This document shows positions 16,380 through 24,564 of a stretch of 64,000 nucleotides of DNA, one piece after another. The stretch comes from Streptomyces iakyrus (GTDB lineage: Bacteria; Actinomycetota; Actinomycetes; Streptomycetales; Streptomycetaceae). A program made the position numbers and the translations under genes. Positions within the stretch are counted from its first letter, which is position 1; every line of letters starts with the position of its first letter. The stretch is taken from the NCBI RefSeq assembly GCF_000717055.1, contig NZ_JNXI01000003.1, forward strand, positions 248,001 through 312,000, given 5' to 3'. The notes under the pieces were generated by a model. The model was given only the letters and a program-made list of their open reading frames with translations. It made no database searches and was not told the origin of the DNA.

Positions 16380-18040
16380 GGCCGTGCGTCCTCCGTTTCG
16401 GTGGCCGGGTCCCGGTCCGGGAGCAGTCCCTGGCGTCGGGCCGTAGCGGCGAGCGTACGGTGTCCGGACTGTTCGGCGAGCACGACCCGCTCCTGGGGCA
16501 GGGCCCGCTGCCACCATTCACCGGCGGCCGCGTCGGCCGCGGCGCGCAGCTCGGCCAGGGCGACGGCGAGGCCGCGGCGGGCGGATTCCAGGGCCGCGGT
16601 GCCGGGGTCCGGCCCGGCCAGGAGGCGGGCGGCGTGTTCGCGGGCCCGGTCGGCCGCGGTCAGCGCCCGTTCGACGCGGGCGCCCGCGCGCCGGTTGGTG
16701 ACGGCCAGGGCGGCGACGAACCCGACCAGCGCGCCGACGACGGTGTCCACGACCCGCTCCGTCATCAGCGCCCCGGGCTCCTGGTGCCCGGCGAACTCCG
16801 TGATGAGCAGGGCCATGGGCGTCACGCAGACGCTGCCGAGCCAGTAGTTGCGGCTGATCAGCACCTCCGCGCCGAAGCTGAACGCGAGACAGCACAGCAC
16901 GAGCGCCACCGGCCCCAGGTGCGCGAGCGGCACGACGGCCAGGAAGACGAGTACGCCGAGGACGTTGCCCACCACCCGCTGGACGGCCCGGCTCCAGGTC
17001 AGGGTGAGGTTCGCCTGGTAGAGCGAGGCGGCGGTGACCAGCGCCCAGTAGGGACGGCCGATCCCGAGGGCGAGCGAGACGTGGCCGGCGAGCGCGCAGC
17101 CGAGGGCGGTACGCACCGCGAGGGGGGCAAGCGGGCCGAGCCGCGCCCGCAGGGGCCGGGCGGCGTCCACTCCGAGCAGTTCGTCGGCGGCCGCGTCCGC
17201 CGGTCCGGCCTGCGGGACGGGGCCGGTGCCGCGCAGCGGCCCCGCCCACGCGCGCAGGCGCTGCGCGTCCGCCTCCGTCGGCGCCGCGAGGGCGACCTCG
17301 GCGCGCGCGACGAGCCGTTCGAGGGCACGCCTGGTCCGGGACGGGGCGCTGGTGGACAGCAGCGACTGCCAGGCGGCCTGTACCGCGGCGTACCCGGCGG
17401 CGCGGGCCCGGGCATGCCCCTCGCCCGTGCCGCCGGTGTCCGCGTATGCGGCGGCGGCCTTCAGGGCGGCGGCGGTGGCACGGCGTTCCGGTCCGTGCGG
17501 CCGGACGAGCGCGGGCGCCATGCAGACCAGCCAGGCCCAGGCCCCCGTCGCGGCGGTCAGGGCCAGATGTCCGGGCACCTGGCCGAGGGTCTGCGGGGCG
17601 AACAGGGAGGCGGAGCTGACGAAGGTGAGGACGACGTTGCCCGGCGGGCCGACGCGGGTGGCGTCGCACAGCACCTTCTGCGCGGCGGCCAGCAGCGCGC
17701 CGACGGTGACCAGGACGGCGGCGCTGCCGGTGAGCGAGGCCGCGACCAGGGCCACGGCGACCCCGCCGAGCATGCCCAGCACCACCCACGCGAGGACGCC
17801 GGCCCGGGCGGCGTACGGACGGTTGTGGGCGTACAGCGCGCACAGGGATCCGGCCATCGCGTACATCACGAGGTCGGGCCGGCCGAGCGCCGACAGGGTG
17901 AGGGCGGGCGGAGCGGTCGCCGCGACGACACTCAGCGCGGGCTTGAACCAGATCTCCGAGGGCCTGCCGAGGCGCAGCACCCCCGCCAGCGGGAGGCGCC
18001 GGGCGGGTGGGGCGGCGGGGGTGGTTGTCGCACTGCTCAT
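16376..18040 (-). CDS. FUSC family aromatic acid exporter-like membrane protein
   Basis: 554 aa with two membrane bundles of about five to six helices each (about 35-165 and 325-445), separated and followed by long alanine/arginine-rich cytoplasmic segments. This is the fusaric acid resistance / aromatic acid exporter architecture. The second bundle contains GIGRPYWALVTAASLYQANLTLTWSRAVQRVVGN, split here by eye, which is typical of the FUSC core. It probably exports aromatic or weak acids by proton antiport. It is coupled to a MarR regulator downstream, whose ligand is presumably the exported compound. Start ATG 18040. Confidence 0.88.
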   Translation of the reverse strand: MSSATTTPAAPPARRLPLAGVLRLGRPSEIWFKPALSVVAATAPPALTLSALGRPDLVMYAMAGSLCALYAHNRPYAARAGVLAWVVLGMLGGVAVALVAASLTGSAAVLVTVGALLAAAQKVLCDATRVGPPGNVVLTFVSSASLFAPQTLGQVPGHLALTAATGAWAWLVCMAPALVRPHGPERRATAAALKAAAAYADTGGTGEGHARARAAGYAAVQAAWQSLLSTSAPSRTRRALERLVARAEVALAAPTEADAQRLRAWAGPLRGTGPVPQAGPADAAADELLGVDAARPLRARLGPLAPLAVRTALGCALAGHVSLALGIGRPYWALVTAASLYQANLTLTWSRAVQRVVGNVLGVLVFLAVVPLAHLGPVALVLCCLAFSFGAEVLISRNYWLGSVCVTPMALLITEFAGHQEPGALMTERVVDTVVGALVGFVAALAVTNRRAGARVERALTAADRAREHAARLLAGPDPGTAALESARRGLAVALAELRAAADAAAGEWWQRALPQERVVLAEQSGHRTLAATARRQGLLPDRDPATETEDARP

Positions 18041-18059
18041 GAGGCATAAGATTAACAGG

Positions 18060-18079
18060 TGTTTTATCGGTAAAAGACA
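18060..18079. promoter_or_regulatory. Candidate MarR operator of the FUSC-MarR operon
   Basis: TGTTTTATCGGTAAAAGACA is a near-palindrome (TTTTA/TAAAA core with a 4-base spacer) in an AT-rich patch 20-40 bases before the FUSC start. Size and position match MarR autoregulatory sites. Confidence 0.5.
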
Positions 18080-18190
18080 TCTCCTCACCTGGAGTGCTCC
18101 GTCGAATGCCCCCCGTGTACACCCTTGCGCTCGCGTGCGCGCCGCATGGCCCGGGCATCGAATGACCGACTGCCGAAGGGGGAGGTGCGC

Positions 18191-18739
18191 GTGCACGGAC
18201 CGGCTTCGTCCGGCTGGCTGCTGGTAGCGCTCTGCGCGGTGACCGGCGCCTACTGCCTGGCGCGGATGCGCAGCGGCGCCGAGGGGCAGCGCAGCGCCGC
18301 GGGCGGCGAGGCGCTCATGGGTTTCGGTATGGCCGCGATGGCCGTGCCGGCGGCGGTGTTCACCCCGCCTTCGTGGGCGTGGCCCGTCTACGCGGCGGTG
18401 TTCGGAGCGGCGGGCGTGCACGCGCTCTGGGCGGCACGGGCAGGCGCACACCATCTCCACCACCTGGTGGGGGCCGCGGCGATGGTCTACATGTCCCTCG
18501 TCATGGCCGGCTCACCCGCACACGCGCACGGCCGGGGCGGATCGGGGGTCCCGCTCCTGACGGGGGCGCTGCTGCTGTACTTCGCCGGTTACGTGCTGCT
18601 GACCGGCGTCCGCCTGGTGCCGGTCGCCGCCGTGGCCGGCGGCGGTGGTCCCGCCGGATGGGGCGACCGGCCGGAACTGGCCCGGGCCTGCCGGCTGTCC
18701 ATGGGGATCGCGATGGTGACCATGCTGCTGACGCTGTGA
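18191..18739 (+). CDS. DUF5134 membrane protein
   Basis: 182 aa from GTG 18191, with GGAGG upstream. About five hydrophobic segments are visible: residues 8-25, 42-60, 63-82, 92-108 and 117-145, plus a final one at 168-182. Several histidines lie around HHLHHLVGAAAM and AHAHGRGG, a feature of DUF5134. The function is not known. It is often next to M56 peptidases in Streptomyces, as here (98 bases before the next gene), and the His-rich loops suggest a metal-related role, but that is inference. Confidence 0.8.
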   Translation: MHGPASSGWLLVALCAVTGAYCLARMRSGAEGQRSAAGGEALMGFGMAAMAVPAAVFTPPSWAWPVYAAVFGAAGVHALWAARAGAHHLHHLVGAAAMVYMSLVMAGSPAHAHGRGGSGVPLLTGALLLYFAGYVLLTGVRLVPVAAVAGGGGPAGWGDRPELARACRLSMGIAMVTMLLTL

Positions 18740-18760
18740 GCGGGAGCGGCCCGGCACGCC

Positions 18761-18774
18761 CAACGGATCCGTTG
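18761..18774. promoter_or_regulatory. Perfect 14-bp palindrome CAACGGATCCGTTG
   Basis: This uninterrupted palindrome lies in the DUF5134-M56 gap, 63 bases before the peptidase start. M56 genes are classically controlled by BlaI-type repressors, but no BlaI gene is next to this one. The site is a candidate operator for an unlinked regulator. Confidence 0.4.
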
Positions 18775-18837
18775 CCTGCGTCACTTCGGCGGCACAAGTC
18801 GTACCCCGGAGCATGGCGGCCCTCATAGGCTGCCCTC

Positions 18838-19773
18838 ATGATGCTCACCGCCGCGCTGTTGCTGCTCGGCGCCCTGACCGCCGTGGCCGGCCCCCGGATG
18901 CTCGCCCGGGCGGACTGGCCGGACCGTGAGCCGGTGGTGGCGCTGTGGGTGTGGCAGTGCGTCGTGGCGACCGTCCTGGTGTGCTGCGCGCTGTCGATGA
19001 CGCTCAGCGCGGCCGCGGCCTGGCACGCGGTCGGCGGGCACCTCTTCGCGACGGCCCCGCGTGCGGTCGTCGAGGCCTACGTCCTCGGCACCGCCGGCCC
19101 CTGGGCGGCGACCACCGCCCTCGCGCTGGCCGGTGGCGGGCTGTGGAGCGCGGCGATGCTGCTCCGCGAGATCGGCCGGGCCCGCGCCGGACGTCGCCGC
19201 CGACGGGCCGACCTGCTGGTGCGGGCTCCGCTGCTGCCGGGCGAGGTGGCCGTCTCGGGCCGGCTCGTCGTCCTGGAGAGCGAGCGGCCCGACGCCTGGT
19301 GGCAGCCCGGCGCTCCCCCGCAACTGGTCGTCACCACGGCCGCGTTGCTCCGGCTGAAGGGCCGCCGGCTGGACGCCGTGCTCGCCCACGAGCAGGGCCA
19401 CGCCCGGGCCCGGCACGACTGGCTGCTGAACTGCTCCTCGGCCCTGGCCAGCGGGTTTCCCCAGCTTCCGGTGTTCGCCGCGTTCCGGGACGAGATGCAC
19501 CGTCTGGTCGAACTCGCCGCCGACGACACGGCATCGCGCCGCTTCGGCCGGCTGACCACCGCCCTGGCCCTGGTCGAACTGAACGAGCATCGCGGCGTGT
19601 TCGGGCCCTGCCCGACACCGCGGGCCCATGTCCCGGCCCGGGTGCACCGGTTGCTCACACCGCCGGACCGGCTGACCGCGGCCCGGCGCCTGCGGCTGAC
19701 GGCGACGGCCGCGCTGGTGCCGTTGGTGCCGGTGCTGGTGGCGTTCGTACCGGGGTTGCGGGCGCTGGGATGA
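18838..19773 (+). CDS. M56 family (BlaR1-like) membrane metallopeptidase
   Basis: 311 aa. Three N-terminal membrane segments (about 2-17, 35-60 and 80-108) precede a cytoplasmic peptidase domain and a final membrane helix near 287-306. The zinc motif is HEQGH (in LAHEQGHARARHD, about 182-186), with a third ligand likely in LVELAADDTA. M56 peptidases sense a signal and cleave a repressor or other protein at the membrane. Unlike BlaR1 there is no penicillin-binding sensor domain, and the usual BlaI repressor gene is missing nearby, so the target is unknown. Confidence 0.9.
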   Translation: MMLTAALLLLGALTAVAGPRMLARADWPDREPVVALWVWQCVVATVLVCCALSMTLSAAAAWHAVGGHLFATAPRAVVEAYVLGTAGPWAATTALALAGGGLWSAAMLLREIGRARAGRRRRRADLLVRAPLLPGEVAVSGRLVVLESERPDAWWQPGAPPQLVVTTAALLRLKGRRLDAVLAHEQGHARARHDWLLNCSSALASGFPQLPVFAAFRDEMHRLVELAADDTASRRFGRLTTALALVELNEHRGVFGPCPTPRAHVPARVHRLLTPPDRLTAARRLRLTATAALVPLVPVLVAFVPGLRALG

Positions 19774-19930
19774 CCGCCGGGGCCGCCGGGGTCCGGGCCG
19801 GGACCGGCATCGGACGAGGCATGCGCCCGGCCCGGATCCGGTGGCTCCCGATGGCCGAAGTGGGTTGCCCGAGGGCCGAAGATCGTCGCCTTACTGGATC
19901 CGGACCCCCCGGTTCGGCGAGGATCGCTGT

Positions 19931-20599
19931 ATGCACACCTCGTCCGTCGACTCCCCGCCCCGCCCGGAGCACCACACCGCCGCCCGCTTCGCCGGTGTCC
20001 TGGCCCTGTGCTCGGTACTGCTGCTGACCCTCGTCGCGGCCAGATGGAGCCCGTTGATCGGCGCGGACGGGGACATCGCCGGCACCACCCACCGCTGGGC
20101 GGTCGACGAACCGGTCCTCACCCAGACGTGCCGCATCCTCACGGACTGGGTGTGGGACCCGTGGACGATGCGACTGCTGTGCGCGGCTGTCGTCGTGTGG
20201 TTGGTGGTGCGGCGGGCGGCGCGCTGGACGGCGGTGTGGCTCGCGCTGGCCGTCGCTTTCGGCACCCTGCTCCAGCAGGGCATCAAGGCCGCCGTGGACC
20301 GCCCCCGCCCCGTGTGGCCCGACCCCGTCGACTCGGCGCACTACTCGGCGTTCCCGTCGGGGCACGCCATGACCGCCACGGTGGTGTGCGGCCTGCTGCT
20401 GTGGCTCCTGCACCGGCACGGCGTCGGCCGGGCCGTGTGGCGTACGGCCGTGGCCGTGGCCGCCGTCTCCGTGGTCGGGGTCGGGCTGACGCGGATCTGG
20501 CTCGGCGTCCACTGGCCGTCGGACGTGCTGGGCGGCTGGCTGCTGGGGACGACGGTGGTGGCCGCAGCGGTGTGGGTGCACCGCCTCAGGCAGCCCTGA
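19931..20599 (+). CDS. PAP2 family membrane phosphatase
   Basis: 222 aa with about five membrane helices. The three PAP2 signatures are present: KAAVDRPRP (motif C1, about 119-127), FPSGHAM (C2, catalytic His, about 143) and LTRIWLGVHWPSDVLGG (C3, about 185-200). These enzymes dephosphorylate lipid phosphates such as phosphatidic acid or undecaprenyl diphosphate with the active site outside. The substrate is not decided by sequence. ATG 19931 has no strong ribosome site. Confidence 0.9.
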   Translation: MHTSSVDSPPRPEHHTAARFAGVLALCSVLLLTLVAARWSPLIGADGDIAGTTHRWAVDEPVLTQTCRILTDWVWDPWTMRLLCAAVVVWLVVRRAARWTAVWLALAVAFGTLLQQGIKAAVDRPRPVWPDPVDSAHYSAFPSGHAMTATVVCGLLLWLLHRHGVGRAVWRTAVAVAAVSVVGVGLTRIWLGVHWPSDVLGGWLLGTTVVAAAVWVHRLRQP

Positions 20600-20812
20600 A
20601 CCCGGGGACGCCTCACCGCTCTCGGAGTGCGGCCCGACGCGCTCTCGCAGGACCGCAGCAGGGCGGCCGTAGGGCCTGCCGCAGGCAAGCAGCCCGAAGC
20701 CACCACCGGGTCCGACTGCTCGCCCGCCTCGGACGATCCCCCGTGTCGCCCGAGGCAGACGGCATCACCGGCCCAGACCTGACAGGGCCGTGGCCGGACG
20801 CTCTGAGTATAG

Positions 20813-20831
20813 TTGGCTGGCAGCCAGTCAA
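20813..20831. promoter_or_regulatory. Operator of the TetR gene
   Basis: TTGGCTGGC-A-GCCAGTCAA has 9-bp arms with one mismatch around a central A. It directly follows TATAGT (-10-like) and ends 15 bases before the TetR start codon, the classic place for autorepression. Confidence 0.65.
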
Positions 20832-20846
20832 CACAGGAGTTACAGC

Positions 20847-21533
20847 ATGTCTCCGCGTAGCGCCTCGGTCAATGAAGAGTTGCGGCGGCGCTCCCGGGAG
20901 CGGCTGTTGCAGGCCGCGGTCGAGCTGGTGGGCGAGCGCGGTTACGACGCGACGACCCTCGGCGACATCGCGGACCGGGCGGGTTCGGCCCGTGGTCTGG
21001 TGTCGTACTACTTCCCCGGCAAGCGCCAGCTGGTGCAGTCCGCGGTGCACCGGCTGATGCACCGCACGTTGGAGGAGGCGCTGGAGCGCGAGCCGCGCAC
21101 CGAGGACGGCCGGGAGCGGATGGCCCGGGCCATCGACGCGATCCTGGGCCTGGCCCGGGACCGGCCCGTGCTGATGCGCCAGCACATGGCGGGGATCCTG
21201 CAGGCCGAGGGCTTCATGCAGTGCCCGGAGCAGCGGCGGCTGGCGGAGCTGCTCCGGGACACCATGGCCCGGCACGGGTCGCCGGACGTCGACAGCGACT
21301 ACCCGATGCTGCGCGCCCTGCTGATGGGCTCCGTGTACGCGGCCCTGGTGCCGGGGGTGCCGATGCCGGTGCCGGTACTGCGGGCCGAGTTGTTCAAGCG
21401 CTACCGGCTCGACTGGGAGCTGGGCCTCCCGCCGGAGGCCGGAGCCTGCGGCGGGAGGGGCGACAAGGATCTGTCGCGGTTCTTCGCGACCGGGGCCGCA
21501 CTGGAGTGCGACCCGCGGGGTCAGTCGAAGTAG
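20847..21533 (+). CDS. TetR family transcriptional regulator
   Basis: 228 aa from ATG 20847, with AGGAG upstream. N-terminal HTH: RRRSRERLLQAAVELVGERGYDATTLGDIADRAG with SARGLVSYYFPGKRQLV (about 15-62), the standard TetR DNA-binding block. The C-terminal ligand domain has LARDRPVLMRQHMAGILQAEG and no clue to the ligand. The last ~25 residues are Gly/Arg-rich and unusual for the family, perhaps a recent 3' extension, and the gene overlaps the convergent LVIVD gene by 13 bases. It probably represses itself through the palindrome at 20813; other targets are not obvious. Confidence 0.92.
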   Translation: MSPRSASVNEELRRRSRERLLQAAVELVGERGYDATTLGDIADRAGSARGLVSYYFPGKRQLVQSAVHRLMHRTLEEALEREPRTEDGRERMARAIDAILGLARDRPVLMRQHMAGILQAEGFMQCPEQRRLAELLRDTMARHGSPDVDSDYPMLRALLMGSVYAALVPGVPMPVPVLRAELFKRYRLDWELGLPPEAGACGGRGDKDLSRFFATGAALECDPRGQSK

Positions 21534-23023
21534 TCGGGCTGGGTCTGGACGTTGAGCTCACGCTGGTGGACCCAGCGGGCCGGGTTCGTGCGCCGGTCGT
21601 CGATCTTCAGCACGTCGAAGCCCCGCGCGTACTCGTTCGAGTAGATGTAGCCGTTGTAGTAGTACGCCGACCATGAGCCGCCCGACTTGATCGTGTCGGT
21701 GGTCAGCGGGCCGCGGTCGAAGTAGGCGATCTCCTTCGGTCTGGCCGAGTCGGTGAAGTCCCAGACGGAGACACCGCCCTGATACCAGGCCTGGACCATG
21801 ATGTCCTTGCCCTTGACCGGGATCAGCGAGCCGTTGTGGGCGACGCAGTTCTCGGTGTCCGCCTGGTGGCGGGGGATCTTGAAGTAGCTGCGGAAGACGA
21901 GCTTGCGCTTGTCGCCCTTGCCGACCACGTCGTAGATGCCGTCGGCACCGCGGTCCGGGCCGATCTCCGCGTTACAGGTGGCCGCGCCGCCGCCGCCGAG
22001 CTCGTCGGTGAAGACGACCTTGTTCGCCTTCTGGTTGAAGGTCGCCGAGTGCCAGAACGCGAAGTTGACGTTGTCCTGGACGCGGTCGATGATCTTCGGG
22101 CGTTCCGGGTCCTTGATGGAGAACAGGATGCCGTCGCCCATGCAGGCGCCCGCCGCCAGGTCCTTCGACGGCAGCACGGTGATGTCGTGGCAGCCGGTGG
22201 TCTTGGAGACGCCCGGGTTGGTGGGTCCGCCCGGGTTGCCGCCGCCGTCCGGCCCCTCACCGGGGAACAGCACGGGGAAGCCCACGACCTTCGCCTTCTC
22301 GGGGGCGCTGCGCGGCACCTTGATGACGGAGATGCCGTCGTGCGGCGGCTGGCAGTCGGGGTAGGCGGCGTTCGGCGAGTACGAGGAGACGTACACGTAG
22401 ACGTTGCGGCGCTCGGGCACCAGCGTGTGGGTGTGCGAGCCGCAGGCGGTCTCGACGGCGGCGACGTACCTCGGGTTGCGCTTGTCGCTGATGTCGAAGA
22501 CCTTCATGCCCTCCCAGGAGGACTTCTCGGTCGCCGGCTGGGTGGTGCTGGAGCAACTGCTGTCGCTGCGCGAGGAGTCGGTGGACAGGAACAGCAGGTT
22601 GCCGGAGACGGAGATGTCGTTCTGCGAGCCGGGGCACAGCACCTGGGTGACGGTCTTCGGCACCCTGGGGTTGCTGATGTCGAAGATCGTGAAACCGTCG
22701 TAGTTGCCCGCGAACGCGTACCTGCCCTGGAAGGCGAGGTCCGAGTTCGTGCCCTGCAGCACGTCCTTGGGGACGTGGGCCAGGTGCTGGATGTTGTCGG
22801 AGTGGACGATCTCGTCCTGGCCGGGTATCTCGCCGCTCTGGATGGCCTCACGGACCTCGGCCTGAGCGCTCTTGGAAACCTTCTTCGGCACGGACGGCGC
22901 GTCCCCCGGGTCGGGGGTGGCCGCTGCCGGGGCCGCTGTGAGGAGCGCGGCCAGCAGCCCGCCGGCGGCGGCCACGACTCCCACGCGTCTGCGGCGTGTT
23001 CTGCGGTCGTTCAACAGGATCAC
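21521..23023 (-). CDS. Secreted LVIVD-repeat beta-propeller protein
   Basis: 500 aa from GTG 23023, with GGAGG six bases upstream. Signal peptide: an RRTRRRR cluster, a hydrophobic run to residue ~30, then AAPAAATP. The mature part carries repeated LVIVD-type motifs such as FTIFDISNPRVPK (about 113-125), MKVFDISDKRNPR and VSVWDFTDSARPK, which build a propeller. Multiple cysteines suggest disulfides outside the cell. The function is unknown. It is divergent from a DUF305 lipoprotein, a recurrent pairing in Streptomyces, implying that they work together at the cell surface. Confidence 0.88.
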   Translation of the reverse strand: MILLNDRRTRRRRVGVVAAAGGLLAALLTAAPAAATPDPGDAPSVPKKVSKSAQAEVREAIQSGEIPGQDEIVHSDNIQHLAHVPKDVLQGTNSDLAFQGRYAFAGNYDGFTIFDISNPRVPKTVTQVLCPGSQNDISVSGNLLFLSTDSSRSDSSCSSTTQPATEKSSWEGMKVFDISDKRNPRYVAAVETACGSHTHTLVPERRNVYVYVSSYSPNAAYPDCQPPHDGISVIKVPRSAPEKAKVVGFPVLFPGEGPDGGGNPGGPTNPGVSKTTGCHDITVLPSKDLAAGACMGDGILFSIKDPERPKIIDRVQDNVNFAFWHSATFNQKANKVVFTDELGGGGAATCNAEIGPDRGADGIYDVVGKGDKRKLVFRSYFKIPRHQADTENCVAHNGSLIPVKGKDIMVQAWYQGGVSVWDFTDSARPKEIAYFDRGPLTTDTIKSGGSWSAYYYNGYIYSNEYARGFDVLKIDDRRTNPARWVHQRELNVQTQPDYFD

Positions 23024-23213
23024 TGTTTTCCTCCCTGGTTCCGTTCACTGCGGAACGGTTCACGCACCACGCAGTATCGTCTTCGCCATGCACATACCAA
23101 CAGGGGGCAACAGAATCGCAATGAAGTTTCCCGATCAATGACCCGCGGAAGCGTGCCAGTACGTCGTCCGCAACACGAGGTGCGTCCCAACCCACCTGCC
23201 ACAGGAGGTCGTT

Positions 23214-23867
23214 GTGCTCTTCCGCCGTGCGTCCCGGGCGTCCGCCGTCACGACGGGGCTGGTCGCCCTGGCCGTGCTCGCGGTCGGGGGCTGTGACTCC
23301 GGTCCGGACCGCAAGCCGGCCGCGGCGGACGAACCCGCTGTGATCGCGCCGGGCGAGCCCGGGGAGGCGAACCGCACCCTGTCCGCCGAGGAGGCCGCCG
23401 GCCGGCGCTCGGAGAACGACTCCCCCAACTCGGCCGACGTCTCCTACGTCCGCATGATGATCGAGCACCACGCCCAGGCCCTGGTGATGACCGAACTCAC
23501 CCCGCGGCGTGCCGAGTCGAAGGACGTGAAGCGGATCGCCGAGCGCATTGCGGCCGGCCAGAAGCCCGAGATCGAGGCCATGAAGGGCTGGCTGAAGTCG
23601 TACGGCAAGCCGCTGAAGGCCGAGCGGCACGAGCACGCCACGATGCCCGGCATGGCGACGAAAACCCAGCTGGACAAGCTCCGCGCGGCCGACGGAAAGG
23701 CCTTCGACCGGCTCTTCCTCACCCTGATGACGACCCATCACCAGGGTGCGATCACCATGGCCACGGACGTGAAGGGGCAGGGCAACAACATCCGCGTCGA
23801 GGAGATGGCCGACGAGGTGATCGCGCAGCAGACGAGCGAGATCACACGGATGCGGAACATGCTCTGA
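23214..23867 (+). CDS. DUF305 lipoprotein
   Basis: 217 aa from GTG 23214, with GGAGG upstream. Lipobox LAVGGC (Cys ~27) follows a short signal peptide, so it is membrane-tethered outside. Two DUF305 repeats each have the paired-His motif: RMMIEHHAQALVM (about 81-93) and LMTTHHQGAITMA (about 173-185). These form a four-helix ferritin-like bundle that probably binds a metal, often copper. It is divergent from the LVIVD propeller gene and probably shares regulation with it. Confidence 0.92.
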   Translation: MLFRRASRASAVTTGLVALAVLAVGGCDSGPDRKPAAADEPAVIAPGEPGEANRTLSAEEAAGRRSENDSPNSADVSYVRMMIEHHAQALVMTELTPRRAESKDVKRIAERIAAGQKPEIEAMKGWLKSYGKPLKAERHEHATMPGMATKTQLDKLRAADGKAFDRLFLTLMTTHHQGAITMATDVKGQGNNIRVEEMADEVIAQQTSEITRMRNML

Positions 23868-23897
23868 GCACGCCCCGGGGCAGGACCGCCGCCGCGG

Positions 23898-24410
23898 TCA
23901 GCGGCGGGCGCGGCGCGGTGGCAGCAGGCCCGCGTCCCGGGCCTGGCCGATCAGCCTGAGGGAGGTACGGCGGCTCCGCCCGGTCGCACCCATCACGGCG
24001 AGGACCGGGTCGGCGCCTTCCCGCTGGGCCGCGCGGTACTCCTGCGCCACCAGCCGCCGCCCCTCCGCCCCCTGCGGCCAGGCCGGCCGGGCACGGCGCC
24101 GCTGCGTCCCGCAGCCGTCCGGCCCGGGCCCCGCACCGCACGCCTGCTCCACCGCCTCCTCGATCCAGTCGGCGAGCTCGGCCAGGTCGTCGAGGGACAG
24201 CGCCGGCTGAGCGCGCACCTCCTCGACGCAGACGCATCCGCCGCCCACGACGGCCAGCGCGTCGACCCGGGCGCCGTCCACGAAAGTCAGCTGGAACTCG
24301 AACCACCGCGTGGCGCCCCCGCTCTCCCGTACTTCCCATGCCGGGCGCACGGACACCGCACCGTCCGCCGGATGGCGATCAGAAAGATTCAGAAAGGATG
24401 CTTCCAGCAC
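23898..24410 (-). CDS. DUF6214 family protein
   Basis: About 170 aa from GTG 24410. Internal GTG codons about 20 residues in, near VSVRPAWEV where the conserved part begins, are possible starts. The sequence matches the Streptomyces DUF6214 family: WEVRESGGATRWFEFQLTFVDGA, VDALAVVGGG, a short acidic VEEVRAQPALSLDDLAELADWIE helix, then a C-terminal HTH-like helix pair with GATGRSRRTSLRLIGQARD. The C-terminal part could bind DNA, but the function is unknown. The gene stands alone. Confidence 0.7.
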   Translation of the reverse strand: MLEASFLNLSDRHPADGAVSVRPAWEVRESGGATRWFEFQLTFVDGARVDALAVVGGGCVCVEEVRAQPALSLDDLAELADWIEEAVEQACGAGPGPDGCGTQRRRARPAWPQGAEGRRLVAQEYRAAQREGADPVLAVMGATGRSRRTSLRLIGQARDAGLLPPRRARR

Positions 24411-24564
24411 GCACTGAACGTAACCGCATGATCACATTCCCTATAGATCGGACACGCGCCGCGAGTGGAGCACAGCACCCTGTCAGCGGAGCCCGGCCGG
24501 TGCGATGCTGGAGGCGTCAGCGCTCTCCTGAGATCCATCGGATCCCCGGGTAAGGAGTTCCGCC

